A stretch of 64,000 nt of DNA from Lolium rigidum (taxonomy: Eukaryota; Streptophyta; Magnoliopsida; Poales; Poaceae): positions 393,868,249 through 393,932,248 of the forward strand of contig NC_061510.1 of NCBI RefSeq assembly GCF_022539505.1, in the 5' to 3' direction. This document shows positions 1 to 11,538 of this stretch, piece after piece (the stretch's first letter is position 1; each line of letters begins with the position of its first letter). The position numbers and the translations under genes were made by a program. The notes under the pieces are model-generated. The model did no database searches. It was not told the DNA's origin and saw only the letters and a program-made list of their open reading frames with translations.

Positions 1-1102
1 TGCATACCAGAAGGTTCACAAATGCAAAATACTCCAAAGAAGATTTTAATTCAAATTACAAATCAAATAGAAAATAACAAATACAAAAACATAAAACATA
101 AAAAAGAAGGTTTACCTGGCTGCAGCAGCCCAACAGAGCAGCCCAGACGCGGCCAAAGGCAGCCCAAGCACCAGCCCACCATACCAATTCGGTATAAGTC
201 AAAACAGAAGACTGTTGTCTTCGTTCTCCTCTGTCCAGCTGACACCGCGACGATGTGAGTCACTGCCGCCGTCCTTGACTATCCGCGGATGCGACGACCG
301 GACACAAACCACGTACCAGAGCTTTTCCACCCTCATCCCTATCCTCGACACGCCAAGATTCGCGTCGGAGAGCACCCCACCATCTACAACACGTCATGTC
401 CACTGCCACCGGCGGGACGACGCTCCCGACCGCCCCATGCTCTATCATGGTGGTAAGTGAGAACCTATTTCACTAGTAATTCATGAGGAGGCCAATGTTA
501 TGATCATCACAACTTGGTAATGCTCCTAAACCCTAAGAGTCGATAATGAGAGTGATGAGAGGAATAACAAAGAGAGATTAGTGAGGAATAAGTTGATCAT
601 GTCTAATGCATGACCATGCCTTGTAGATTTAGATGATAAGTTAAACCTATGTGATAAGCAAATGTTATTCATCACATAAAATGATAGGTAGATCGATAGT
701 AATTAAACCTAGACCATTCCTCATACCTTGAGTGGAGGAGTAAGGACATTACACTTGAAACCTTGCTTATACAAGCACTTGAGACAACCCTAGTATTCAC
801 CTGATCCAAGAATCTTATCAATGGTGAGGAATAGCAGCCTTAGCTAATTAAACATGGTGTCAACTCACACCTATAGCCTATGCCCGTATCTCAATTCTAA
901 TTTGAGAATCAATTGGGATCATAAATAGAACCCTACCACACCTCATGTCCACTTATGCTTCAATTAGTGAAACTTATGCAAAACCCTAAACCATTCAGCA
1001 TTGGATCAACTCCACATATAATATTGTTCCCTAACTTGTATATCATGGATCACAAGTATAAACCAAGCCCTATATACCTAAAGCCTAAATGCCAATTAGG
1101 TG
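1..1102 (+). repeat. Decayed LARD-like LTR fragment
   Basis: No gene is visible. The layout resembles the LTRs of the LARD element later in the window (compare 44640-45100). An A-rich stretch of short aaaa/caaa runs leads to ttacctggc, then a GC-rich block of ggccc and agccc motifs (about 115-460), then AT-rich DNA with scattered aaccctaa. Short matching words in the same order suggest a diverged relative in plus orientation. I could not align it, so common origin is an inference. It is cut at the left edge of the window and at 1103 by the LTR of gypsy element B. Confidence 0.4.
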
Positions 1103-1117
1103 TGTCGTCGTGGTGAA
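1103..1117 (-). repeat. First 15 bp of the split LTR of gypsy element B
   Basis: The sequence tgtcgtcgtggtgaa opens with TG, and after removal of the Athila-like insertion it joins directly to 9500 onward. The last five bases, gtgaa, are duplicated at 9495-9499. The two pieces together make an LTR of about 714 bp. The assignment depends on the insertion model, which the exact duplication supports. Confidence 0.65.
1113..1117. other. Target site duplication gtgaa (left copy)
   Basis: The same five bases occur immediately after the 3' LTR at 9495-9499. This marks 1118-9494 as one complete insertion. Confidence 0.9.
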
Positions 1118-2544
1118 TGACACGTCTCAAACGTATCTATAATTTCTTATGTTCCATGCTAGTTTTATGACAATACTCACATGTTTTATATGCACTTTAT
1201 ATCATATTATGGCATTTATTGGACTAACCTATTAACAAGATGCCACAGTGCCAGTTTCTGTTTATTATGTCTGTTTATTGCAGAAAAGGCCCAAAAACCA
1301 AAGTGCTCGGAAAAATCCAGAAAAATCACGAAAATTCTATTTCACCGGAAGACTCACGGAGCCAGAAGGGCCAGGCCAGAGGAGGCCCAGGGCCTCCTCA
1401 CAATAGGCCGGCGCGGCCTGGAGGGTGGTCACCCCACCCTATGGGGTGGGCCCCTCGGGACTCTTCCGACTCCGCCTCTTCGCCTATAAGATGCCTCGTG
1501 ACCTAAATCTTCGACACAGATTGACGAAACACCAGAAAACCTTCCAGAGCTGCCGCCATTGCGAAACTCCAATTCGGGGGACAGAAGTCTCTGTTCCGGC
1601 ACCCTGCCGAGACGGGGAATTGCCCCCGGAGTCATCTCCATCGACACCACCGCCATCTTCATCGCCATCGCTGTCTCCTATGATGAGGAGGGGGTAGTTC
1701 TCCCCCGAGGCTGAGGGCTCTACCGTAGCTATGTGGTTCATCTCTCTCTTTGTGATCTAGTTGAATATCATCTATGTGTTACTCTGGTGATGTTATTAAA
1801 GTAGTCTATTCCTCCTCCATGATGTAATGTTGACAGTGTGTGCATCATGAAGTACTTGGTGTAGGTTATGATTGTGATCTCTTGTAGATTATGAAGTTAA
1901 CTATTACTATGATAGTATTGATGTGATCTATTCCCCCTTTCATAGCTGATGTTGACGGTGTGCATGCTATGTTAGTACTCGGTATAATTGCGTTGGTCTA
2001 TCTTGCACTCTAAGGTTATTTAAATATGAACATCGAATGTTGTGGAGCTTGTTAACTCCGGCATTGAGGTGCTCTTGTAGCCCTACACAATTAATGGTGT
2101 TTGTCATCCAACAAGAGAGTGTAGAGTGGTTTTATTATGTGATCAATGTTGAGAGTGTCCACTAGTGAAAGTATGATCCCTAGGCCTTATTTCCGAACAT
2201 CGAATCTCCATTTATTTACTGTTCTGTTGCATGTTTACTCGCTGCCATATTTTATTCAGATTGCTATTACCACTCATATACATCCATACTACTTGTATTT
2301 CACTATCTCTTCGCCGAACTAGTGCACCTATACATCTGACAAGTGTATTAGGTGTGTTGGGGACACAAGGAACTTCTTGTATCATGATTGCAGGGTTGCT
2401 TGAGAGGGATATCTTTGACCTCTTCCTCCCTGAGTTCGATAAACCTTGGGTGATTCACTTAAGGGAAACTTGCTGCTGTTCTACAAACCTCTGCTCTTGG
2501 AGGCCCAACACTGTCTACATGAATAGAAGCGTGCGTAGACATCA
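1118..2544 (+). repeat. 5' LTR of the gag-only Athila-like element
   Basis: 1,427 bp from tgacacgtctc to acatca; the first motif is tgatacgtctc in the partner LTR. A TATA-like cctataagatg lies near 1483, after a GC-rich block, and is the likely promoter. A short spacer and the primer-binding site follow at once. Confidence 0.9.
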
Positions 2545-2555
2545 AGCTATTTTCA

Positions 2556-2573
2556 CGGCGCCGTTGCCGGGGA
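2556..2573 (+). other. Primer-binding site (tRNA-Asp type)
   Basis: Eighteen bases reading cggcgccgttgccgggga, 11 bp inside the 5' LTR. They are complementary to the 3' end of plant tRNA-Asp except for the first base (c instead of t). A matching site lies at 41603-41620. Confidence 0.85.
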
Positions 2574-2719
2574 GGTAAGGTAAAAGGTATTCACATCCTC
2601 CGACTACTAAGCTATCTCCTAGTCTTGTTGCCGGTGTGTGAGTGCTCGAAGCTATTTCCTTTAGATCCTGCAATTGCATCTTTTTGTTTCTTGTTTTTAT
2701 TTTTCACTGGTTAGGCATA

Positions 2720-5476
2720 ATGGAAAACAACAATGAGCTTTTTAATCTATTTCCTGAGTTAAGATATGAATTGTTTGATGCAAAAATTAAAAAACCTATG
2801 GAACCTTATTTGCATGATAGTAGCAATATTATTAGTATGAATGCAATTACTGCTAATGCTATGGAGAAGTCTAAGCTTGGGGAAGCTAGTTTTTGTGATC
2901 TTTTTAGCTTCCCATCTTTAGGGGAGAAAATTTGCTCTGATAATGCTTTATCTCCCATATGCGATAACTCTAATGATGCTTGTGATATTTTAAATCCACC
3001 TACTGAAAGTACTTCTTTCAAGATACCCATGAAAATTATTGAACGTGTTATGGATAACCGCTATGAAGGGGATGGAACTATCCATCCCGGAGATCATTTA
3101 CTGTTTTTGCATGAATTATGCGGGTTATTCAAGTGTGCAGGTATCTCTATGGATGAAGTGAGGAAGAAACTATTCTCTATTTCGCTGTCTGGTAAAGCGG
3201 CGCATTGGTATAAATTGTTGAAGAATAGTCATTCTCTTGATTGGGAGGAAATTGTACCTCTCTTTTATTCTAAATTTTATCCTCCTCATGAAGTGCATAC
3301 TGATAGAAATTACATTTATAACTTTTATCCTCGTGATGGAGAGAGTATTTCCCAAGCATGGGGGAGATTGAAGTCACTAATGCTCAAATGTCCCATTCAT
3401 GAGCTCCCCCGTAATGTTATTATTAATAATTTTTATGCAAGGCTTTCGGGACACCACAAGGACTATCTAGATGCCTGTTTGGAGGGATCTTTCACAAGCA
3501 AGGAGGTTGAAGCTAGGTGGGATCTTCTTGACCGGATTGAGGAGAACGCTGAAGATTGGGAGAACGATAAAGGTAAAGAGTCAGGTATAAATTATGATTA
3601 TGAATGCATTGAAACTTTTATGGATACTGATAAAATTCGAAGTATGAGTGCTACTTATGGTCTTGACTCTCAAATTGTTGCAAATATTTATAAAGCTTTT
3701 GCCTCTCATTTTGAATTGCCTAGGAAGAATTTTGATAAGTATCATGAACCTTTTAAAGACACTTGCATGAAGGATGAAACTGTTATTAATGATTGCAATT
3801 AACATGCCCAAACTTCTGTTTCTTATAAGCATGTTAATTTTTGTGGAATGCATAGACCCTGTGGAATTAATCAAATCGAAGATGAATATTGTATCCACCA
3901 TATGAATGAAAAAACTAGAAAGTGGTCTAGGGCTCTAGATGATCTTGGTAAAAAGGTTTGTGCCATCTATCCTTTTATTTGCGAACTTTGCCATAGAGTG
4001 GGTCATTTTAATTTTCAATGCTCCTCCAATGATAATTCGAACCCCATGAGTGCTGCAAATTTGTATTGTGATGATGAAATTACTCCTAATCAGCATGATG
4101 AACTTACTTTATTTTTGTGGTGTGAAGAGTTATCAAGAAAAATCTCTTTGTTACATATGAGTGATCTTGATATTGATGATGTCCTGCGTGGGTGTTTTTC
4201 TTATTGCATTGATAATTGCCATACAAATACTTACATACAAAATATTTTAGAAGATGACACTTTGCCAAAATATGATAGGACCTCTGTGTGTTTTGAACTT
4301 ATTAATGAAAAGGAGGAATCCTCCCAAGTCTCTTCTATTGTTTCTGGAAATAAATCAGGTTATGTGGAGGAGCATCTCTTCAAGCCTCTTCCTCCTAAAG
4401 AAGGGAACGAGGAGAAGGAAGAGAAGAAGAAGAAGAAGAAGAAGAAGAAGAAGAAGAAGAAGAAGAAGAAGAAGAAGAAGCAGAAGGAGAAGAAGAAGAA
4501 GAAGAAGAAGAAGAAGAAGAAGAAGAAGAAGGGGAATAAAGAGAAAGAGGTAACGGCATATCCCCGCGTGTATGAGATAACGATAGGTAACCGTAAGTAT
4601 GTTGCTCCTAATGATTAATATGATAATGAATCTGAGTACAATGATCTTCCTATGCCCTTTACCTACACTAGTGATCATGATTTGAAAGAGCACACTACTT
4701 TTGATATTGGAAATCTCTGGGAAACTAATTCTGAAAATGATGATGTTAATAATTGCCATAGTATCAGTACTATTCATGCTTCCTCCCATAATGATATAGA
4801 AAGCTCTAAGCTTGGGGATGAGGTGTTTGAAAATCCTTTTGCTACTGATCATTATGTGTTTGATACATCTCCTTCTATTAACAACGATGGTATGGTCACA
4901 GATGAACATACTGTGAAAGATAACTATTCTATTTCTTATGATGACACTATGCCTCCAATCTTTGATGATTATTATAAAGAATGCTATGATATAGGTTATA
5001 ACTACCCTTATGAAACTTGTCATAGTTATGATTGGATTGCTAAAAACAATTCCCTTAGTATGCAACTTGTTTACCATGTTCAAATTCTTGATAATAATCT
5101 TGCTCCAATTACTATTAATGAGAAGAACTCTTCTTATGCCAAAATTAATGATACTTTTATGCATATGAACCATGATAAGAATGTTTTAAGTGATGGGTAT
5201 ATTGTGGATTTCATCAATGATGCTAATGAAAGTTATTATGAGAGAGGGAAACACGGTTATATGCATCTTAATAATATTAAGTTTCCCCTCTTTATGTTGA
5301 GAATCTTGAAGTTACTCGTGTTTTATCTTCCTATGCTTGTCACTTTGCTCCTCATGAATTTATTTGTGTACAAGATTCCTTCTCATAGGAAGTGGGTTAG
5401 GCTTAAATTTGTTTCATACTTGCCTTTTGATGCTCTCTTTTGCTTCAACTCTTGTTTCTTGCGAGTGCATCATTAA
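2720..5476 (+). pseudogene. Gag-like polyprotein of the Athila-like element, two in-frame stops
   Basis: One reading frame of about 918 codons runs from the ATG at 2720 (product begins MENNNELFNLF) to 5476. It is broken only by TAA at 3800-3802 and TAA at 4616-4618; the three open segments stay in the same frame. Residues about 100-280 look like a retrotransposon Gag capsid domain (GKAAHWYKLL, WEEIVPLFYSKFYPP, FYARLSGHHKDYLDACLEG). A CCHC zinc knuckle follows near 3979 (CELCHRVGHFNFQC). The middle carries a lysine run encoded by a GAA/AAG repeat. The last 275 codons are acidic and Asn/Asp/Tyr-rich with no domain I recognise. In full-length relatives, protease and RT would follow; here non-coding DNA does. 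Confidence 0.85.
4421..4531 (+). repeat. GAA/AAG trinucleotide microsatellite inside gag
   Basis: About 37 near-perfect trinucleotides, interrupted once by cagaaggag. Read in the gag frame it encodes an almost pure lysine tract; on the other strand it would read as poly-leucine, which is a shadow. Probably expanded by slippage. Confidence 0.95.
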
Positions 5477-8069
5477 AATTACTGAGCCCATCTTAATGGC
5501 TATAAAGAAAGCACATCTTGGGAGATAACCCATGTTTTTATTTTGCTACTGTTTTGTTGTGTCTTGGAAGTTGTTACTACTGTAGCAACCTCTCCTTATC
5601 TTTATTTTATTGCATTGTTGTGCCAAGTAAAGTCTTTGATAGTAAAGTCATACGAGATTTGGATTACTGCGCAGAAACAGATTTCTTGCTGTCACGAATT
5701 TGGGTATGATTCTCTGTAGGTACTGCCAATTTACGTGAGTGATCCTCAGATATGTACGCAACTTTCATTCATTTTGAGCATTTTCATATGAGCAAGTCTG
5801 GTGCCTCTAAAAAATGCGTCTTTACGGACTGTTCTGTTTTGACAGATTCTGCCTTTTATTTCGCATTGCCTCTTTTGCTGTGTTGGATGGATTTCTTTGT
5901 TCCATTAACTTCCAGTAGTTTTGATAAATGTCCAGAAGTGTTAAGAATGATTGTGTCACCTCTGAACATGTGAATTTTTGATTATGCACTAACCCTCTAA
6001 TGAGTTTGTTTTGAGTTTGGTGTGGAGGAAGTTTTCAAGGGTCAAGAGAGGAGGATGATACAATATGATCAAGAAGAGTGAAAAGTCTAAGCTTGGGGAT
6101 GCCCCCGTGGTTCATCCCTGCATATTTCAAGAAGACTCAAGCATCTAAGCTTGGGGATGCCCAAGGCATCCCCTTCTTCATCGACAACTTATCAGGTCAC
6201 CTCTAGTGAAACTATATTTTTATTCCGTCACATCTTATGTGCTTTACTTGGAGCGTCTGTGTGCTTTTATTTTCGTTTTTTATTTTCATTCTCTGAATAA
6301 ATTCATGCTTGTGTGGGAGAGAGACACGCTCCGCTCGTTCGTATGAACACATGTGTTCTTAGCTTTATTCTTAATGTTCATGGCGAAGGTTGAAACTGCT
6401 TCGTTAATTGTTATATGGTTGGAAACGGAAAATGCCGCATGTGGTAATTGGTATAATGTATTGAATAATTTGATATTTGGCAATTGTTGTGCTCATATAG
6501 ATCATGTTTAAGCTCTTGCATCATGTACTTTGCACCTATTAATGAAGAACTACATAGAGCTTGTTAAAATTTGGTTTGCATGATTGGTCTCTCTAGAGTC
6601 TAGATATTTTCTAGTTAAGGTGTTTGAACAACAAGGAAGACGATGTAGAGTCTTATAATGCTTGCAATATGTTCATATGTAAGTTTTGTTGTACCGTTTT
6701 ATACTTGAGTTTGCTTCAAATAACCTTGCTAGCCTAGCCTTGTATTGAGAGGAATTCTTCTCGTGCATCCAAATCCTTGAGCCAAAAACTATGCCATTTG
6801 TGTCCACCATACCTACCTACTACATGGTATTTCTCTGCCATTCCAAAGTAAATTACTTGAGTGCTACCTTTAAAATTCTATCCTTTGTCTTTGCAATATA
6901 TAGCTCATGGGAAAATAGCCTTAAAAACTATTGTGGTGAAGAATATGTAGCTATGTATCTTATTTCATTTGTTGCTTGTTGAGCGGTAACCATGTTTCTG
7001 GGGACGCCACCAACTATTACACCTTTGTTGAATATCATGTGAGTTTCTATGCATGTTCGTCTTGTCTGAAGTAAGGGCGATTTTCATGATCAAATGGTTT
7101 GAGTATGCATATTGTTAGAGAAGAACATTGGGCCGCTAACTAAAGCCATGATTCATGGTGGAAGTTTCAGTGTGCACAATCAATCCTCAATCTCCTATGA
7201 GAATATTATCTGTTGTTGAATGCTTATGCATTAAAGAGGAGTCCATTATCCTGTTGTCTATGTTGTCCCGGTATGGATGTCTAAGTTGAGAATAATCAAA
7301 AGCGAGAAATCCAATGCGAACTTTCTCCTTAGACCTTTGTACAGGCGGCATAGAGGTACCCCTTTGTGACACTTGGTTGAAACATATGCTATGCAATGAT
7401 AATCCATGTTAATCCAAGCTAATTAGGACAAGGTGCGAGCACTATTGGTATACTATGCATGAGGCTTGCAACTTATAGGATATCTTATATATAACACATA
7501 TGATTTATTACTACCGTTGACAAAATTGTTTCTATGTTTTCAAAATGAAAAGCTCTAGCACAAATATAGTAATCCATGCTTCCCTATGCGAAGGGCCATT
7601 CTTCTACTTTTATGTTGAGTCAGTTCACCTACTTATTTCTATCTTAGAAGCAAACAATTGTGTCAACTGTGTGCATTGATTCTTACATGTTTACTTATTG
7701 CACTTGTTATATTGCTTTATGTTGACAACTATCCATGAGATATACATGTTACAAGTTGAAAGCAATTGCTGAAACTTAATCATCCTTTGTGTTGCTTTAA
7801 TGCCTTTTACTTTGAATCTATTGCTCTATGAGTTAACTCTTATGCAAGACTTATTGATGCTTGTCTTGAAAGTACTATTCATGAAAAGTCTTTGTTATAT
7901 GGTTCAGTTGTTTACTCATTGTCTTTACCATTGCTTTGAATCGCTGCATTCATCTCATATGCTTTACAATAGTATGATCAATATTATGTAAGTAGCATGT
8001 CACTTCAGAAATTATTCTTGTTATCGTTTACCTACTCGAGGGCGAGTAGGAACTAAGCTTGGGGATGCT
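5477..8069 (+). other. Non-coding 3' region of the Athila-like element
   Basis: 2.6 kb with no convincing coding frame, occupying the place where pol would lie. It holds two copies of the motif ctaagcttggggatgc (6087-6102, 6145-6160). The second forms a hairpin with 9-bp perfect arms and a 3-base loop at 6153-6173. Another hairpin lies at 8031-8050 (cctactcg / cgagtagg), just before the true polypurine tract. Related sequence recurs at 37561-40054 and, inverted, at 35733-37560. Confidence 0.8.
8053..8069 (+). other. Polypurine tract before the 3' LTR
   Basis: ctaagcttggggatgct sits immediately left of the 3' LTR start (8070). This is where plus-strand priming occurs in LTR retrotransposons. 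The same motif occurs four more times upstream in the element. Confidence 0.75.
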
Positions 8070-9494
8070 TGATACGTCTCAAACGTATCTATAATTTCTT
8101 ATGTTCCATGCTAGTTTTATGACAATACTCACATGTTTTATATGCACTTTATATCATATTATGACATTTATTGGACTAACCTATTAACAAGATGCCACAG
8201 TGCCAGTTTCTGTTTATTATGTCACGTTTATTGCAGAAAAGGCCCAAAAACCAAAGTGCTCGGAAAAATCCGGAAAAATCACGAAAATTCTATTTCACCG
8301 GAAGACTCACGGAGCCAGAAGGGCCAGGCCAGAGGAGGCCCAGGGCCTCCTCACAATAGGCCGGCGCGGCCAGAGGGGTGGTCACCCCACCCTATGGGGT
8401 GGGCCCCTCGGGACTCTTCCGACTCCGCCTCTTCGCCTATAAGATGCCTCGTGACCTAAATCTTCGACATGGATTGACGAAACACCAGAAAACCTTCCGA
8501 GCCGCCGCCATCGCGAAACTCCAATTCGGGGACGAAGTCTCGTTCCGGCACCCTGCCGGGACGGGGAATTGCCCCCGGAGTCATCTCCATCGACACCACC
8601 GCCATCTTCATCGCCATCGTTGTCTCCTATGATGAGGAGGGAGTAGTTCTCCCCCGAGACTGAGGGCTCTACCGTAGCTATGTGGTTCATCTCTCTCTTT
8701 GTGATCTAGTTGAATATCATGTATGTGTTACTCTGGTGATGTTATTAAAGTAGTCTATTCCTCCTCCATGATGTAATGTTGACAGTGTGTGCATCATGAA
8801 GTACCTGGTGTAGGTTATGATTGTGATCTCTTGTAGATTATGAAGTTAACTATTACTATGATAGTATTGATGTGATCTATTCCCCCTTTCATAGCTGATG
8901 TTGACGAGTGTGCATGCTATGTTAGTACTCGGTATAATTGCGTTGGTCTATCTTGCACTCTAAGGTTATTTAAATATGAACATCGAATGTTGTGGAGCTT
9001 GTTAACTCCGGCATTGAGGTGCTCTTGTAGCCCTACACAATTAATGGTGTTTGTCATCCAACAAGAGAGTGTAGAGTGGTTTTATTATGTGATCAATGTT
9101 GAGAGTGTCCACTAGTGAAAGTATGATCCCTAGGCCTTATTTCCGAACATCGAATCTCTGTTTATTTACTGTTCTGTTGCATGTTTACTCGCTGCCATAT
9201 TTTATTCAGATTGCTATTACCACTCATATACATCCATACTACTTGTATTTCACTATCTCTTCGCCGAACTAGTGCACCTATACATCTGACAAGTGTATTA
9301 GGTGTGTTGAGGACACAAGGGACTTCTTGTATCGTGATTGCAGGGTTGCTTGAGAGGGATATCTTTGACCTCTTCCTCCCCGAGTTCGATAAACCTTGGG
9401 TGATTCACTTAAGGGAAACTTGCTGCTGTTCTACAAACCTCTGCTCTTGGAGGCCCAACACTGTCTACAGGAATAGAAGCGTGCGTAGACATCA
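8070..9494 (+). repeat. 3' LTR of the gag-only Athila-like element
   Basis: 1,425 bp from tgatacgtctc to acatca, followed by the duplicated target gtgaa. About 32 differences from the 5' LTR by eye. Confidence 0.92.
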
Positions 9495-9499
9495 GTGAA
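9495..9499. other. Target site duplication gtgaa (right copy)
   Basis: Matches 1113-1117. Confidence 0.9.
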
Positions 9500-10198
9500 C
9501 ATACAGATGCCATAGGATGGCTTAAGTTGGTGCCGAATGTGCGCTAGAGGATTCGGGGAAGGGTTTTGGTTACACAAGGATGGATCTTGGATGGAATACC
9601 GGTATCTTTATTGATGAACTTGGCCTTGGCCAGAGGTTGAAGAAGAACAGTACAAGCTCTACTTACAGGTGATGCTCTACTCAATGGAACCTCCCGCACA
9701 GGGGTGTGCCCCCTCTCCTTATATAGGGGAGAGGGTGGCTTACAAGGGAAGAAACCCTAATGGCATCTTTGATGAGCTAAGCTACTTTATAAAGCTACTT
9801 TGGCCCTACTGGCACCGGTTATGACTTTAATCAAGGAGCTGTGACCTCCGCCGGTATCTTTATGGCGTCATCTTGCTTTGGCACCAGGGCTTCGTTTAAA
9901 GCTGAACTGCTTCGCTCATCCTTGTCCTCTTGCTCCCGAAGGAATCTTTGACCAGAATGCCGACAGGCTACAGTGACCCTGGTTCTGGTACACCGGTACC
10001 TTATTCCGGTTTCTTCTGACTTAGCCGCATAGCCTCTTAGAGCTGGCACTCCGGTATACCCCTCTGGGGATACCGATTTGCACCACCTTTGGCTATCCGA
10101 ACTTAAGATACCGGATCACTCTGTGACCCGGTTTAACATTGCCCAAATATGGCGAATTTGCCATAGTCTTGGCCTACCGGGGGGCCCTCCCTCCAACA
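9500..10198 (-). repeat. Main part of the LTR of Tat-like gypsy element B
   Basis: With 1103-1117 this makes an LTR of about 714 bp, TG at one end and CA at 10197-10198. Read on the minus strand it contains ccctatataagg (near 9720), a good TATA box. Immediately beyond 10198 the plus strand reads ttattccccgaag, the complement of a purine-rich tract, so this is the 3' LTR of a minus-strand element. The partner LTR is not in the window; B is cut off near 33090 by LINE sequence. Confidence 0.7.
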
Positions 10199-10633
10199 TT
10201 ATTCCCCGAAGCTGGTATAGCTTGGCGGAATCTTTCCGACAAGCCATTCCAGGTTCCTCCTCGAAACGTACCGGATTAATCCTTCCGGTTTCCAGTTAAA
10301 CACACCCGGCTTCTTGCCGAACTTACTCTCTCAAACTATTTTCAATGAACACCTCCGGCTTATTTTTGCCGGCTTCTTTGTCTTTAAAGCTCACCTCGAC
10401 GAGATCGAGAATATCCCGAAACTTGTGCCTGTCAGAGACATGCGCATTGTGCCTGACGAGCCAGTGTCAGGCGTCACATCCTTCGGCTTCTGCGCGCAAT
10501 TAATGCGCCACTCGCGATCCTTGTGGTCCTGCCTATGGCCTCCTCCTGCGGCGCGTGTATTGGTGTGCCACGTGGCAGCCCACGAAGTGAAACGCCACGG
10601 GCCTGGCGGTTTCCGGCCCACGAGTCTCCTCCC

Positions 10634-10641
10634 TATTTAAG
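10634..10641 (+). promoter_or_regulatory. Putative TATA box of the antisense gene in element B
   Basis: tatttaag is followed by a C/T-rich, gene-leader-like stretch and, 490 bp on, by the ATG of the interrupted frame. No experimental support. Confidence 0.45.
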
Positions 10642-11138
10642 GGTGCGGCGGTTCCTCGTCGCCCCCCACGCTCTTCAGTTCTTCTTCCATTGCTCTCAGC
10701 GCACTCCGCCGTTCGAGCTTCTCTCGCCGACGCTCTCCATGCGCCGCCAAGCCCAAGCTCTCCGGCGACCCCTCGCGAGAAGGCATCGCCGAGCTCGCCC
10801 GCCTGTCTTCATCAAGATCCACCAAGGCGTTCTTCTTCTTCGGCTCAGAGAAGCACCACAGCATCTCCTTCTTCTTCTTCGTTCGCCGCCGTCGACCGCC
10901 TCCTCTCCGAACTCCGGCGGCTCGTTGGCTCTGTCGAACCTCAAGGTCTCCGCCGCCCTCAGGTTAGGCCCGCGGATCCCACATTCTTCTGTTCTTGCTG
11001 TTCTTATCTGGCGCACTAGGGTATTTATCCCCATTTCTTTTCGTTTTTCTCCCCTTCGTAGATCTTCGGGGTGAAGTAGTTTGCGGGAAAGTTGTTTGTA
11101 GCCAACTCAACACTTAACTGAAAATGTCTTCCGAAGAA

Positions 11139-11143
11139 ACCGG
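11139..11143. other. Target site duplication accgg (left copy)
   Basis: The five bases before the LTR at 11144 recur at 32826-32830, directly after the other LTR. Taking out 11144-32830 restores one open plus-strand frame. Confidence 0.93.
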
Positions 11144-11526
11144 TGACAAGGTATCAACTTGTCAATGCCTATGGATTGTAGGCTAGGGTTTAGTTGGAAG
11201 TAGAGGGCAAGTAGATCTCGAAGGTTTCAGCCGAAAAGTACTCGACGATTATGAAAACTAGGGTTTGTAAACAATGATTCGATGATCTCGCGTCCCTCGA
11301 CTCCCCTTATATAGGAGGCGGAGCCGAGGGATTCGTGCTGTACAAGTTACAAAGTCCGGGAAGGTTTCTAACTCATCCCGTAAGATTACAAATAAGACTT
11401 TCTATTACAACTCTAGCTTTCCTTAATACTATCTTGGGCTTCCGAGTGTTCTTATTCTTCGGGTAATGGGCTTTCAATAAACCCCGGGTACTATCTTCGG
11501 CAGGCCCATTTGGGATGCCTATGTCA
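11144..11526 (-). repeat. 3' LTR of gypsy element A (left copy)
   Basis: 383 bp, tgacaaggtatc to tatgtca. A minus-strand TATA (ctatataagggg, near 11306) is visible. The adjoining plus-strand gtagcccccgag (11527-11538) is the complement of the polypurine tract. Confidence 0.93.
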
Positions 11527-11538
11527 GTAGCCCCCGAG
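11527..11538 (-). other. Polypurine tract of element A
   Basis: On the minus strand ctcgggggctac lies against the 3' LTR, the normal site for plus-strand priming. The same core recurs at 12205-12216, 12407-12418, 16898-16908 and 17189-17199. Confidence 0.75.

Larger units (their letters stand above)
1118..9494 (+). mobile_element. Non-autonomous Athila-like (Ty3/gypsy) LTR retrotransposon, gag only
   Basis: This is a complete element of 8,377 bp bounded by gtgaa duplications. It has a 5' LTR (1118-2544), a primer-binding site matching tRNA-Asp (2556-2573), one gag-like frame (2720-5476), a 2.6-kb non-coding 3' region and a 3' LTR (8070-9494). No protease, RT, RNase H or integrase motif is present, so mobility must depend on enzymes supplied in trans. 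The LTRs differ at about 32 positions by eye (near 98 percent identity), which suggests insertion within roughly the last million years. The tRNA-Asp primer site and LTR start fit Athila-group families known from Triticeae (Sabrina/WHAM type), but I do not claim a specific family. Confidence 0.9.
10199..11143 (+). other. Internal region of gypsy element B with an antisense gene promoter and leader
   Basis: In Tat-group elements the stretch between integrase and the 3' LTR often carries a gene on the opposite strand, and this fits that place. The plus strand shows a TATA-like tatttaag (10634-10641), then a C/T-rich leader (10650-10960). A plausible leader intron follows, from cctcag|gttagg near 10962 to cttcgtag near 11063. 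The ATG is at 11124. The coding sequence is broken after MSSEETG by the insertion of element A and resumes at 32831. Confidence 0.5.

Noticed and set aside
4355..5173. 272-codon minus-strand frame with a poly-leucine run
   Set aside because: It is the complement of the gag frame and its lysine microsatellite; no plausible start, domain or conservation.
6791..6982. Short frames across the 3' non-coding region of the Athila-like element
   Set aside because: They are not conserved in the related arms at 35733-40054 and have no domain.
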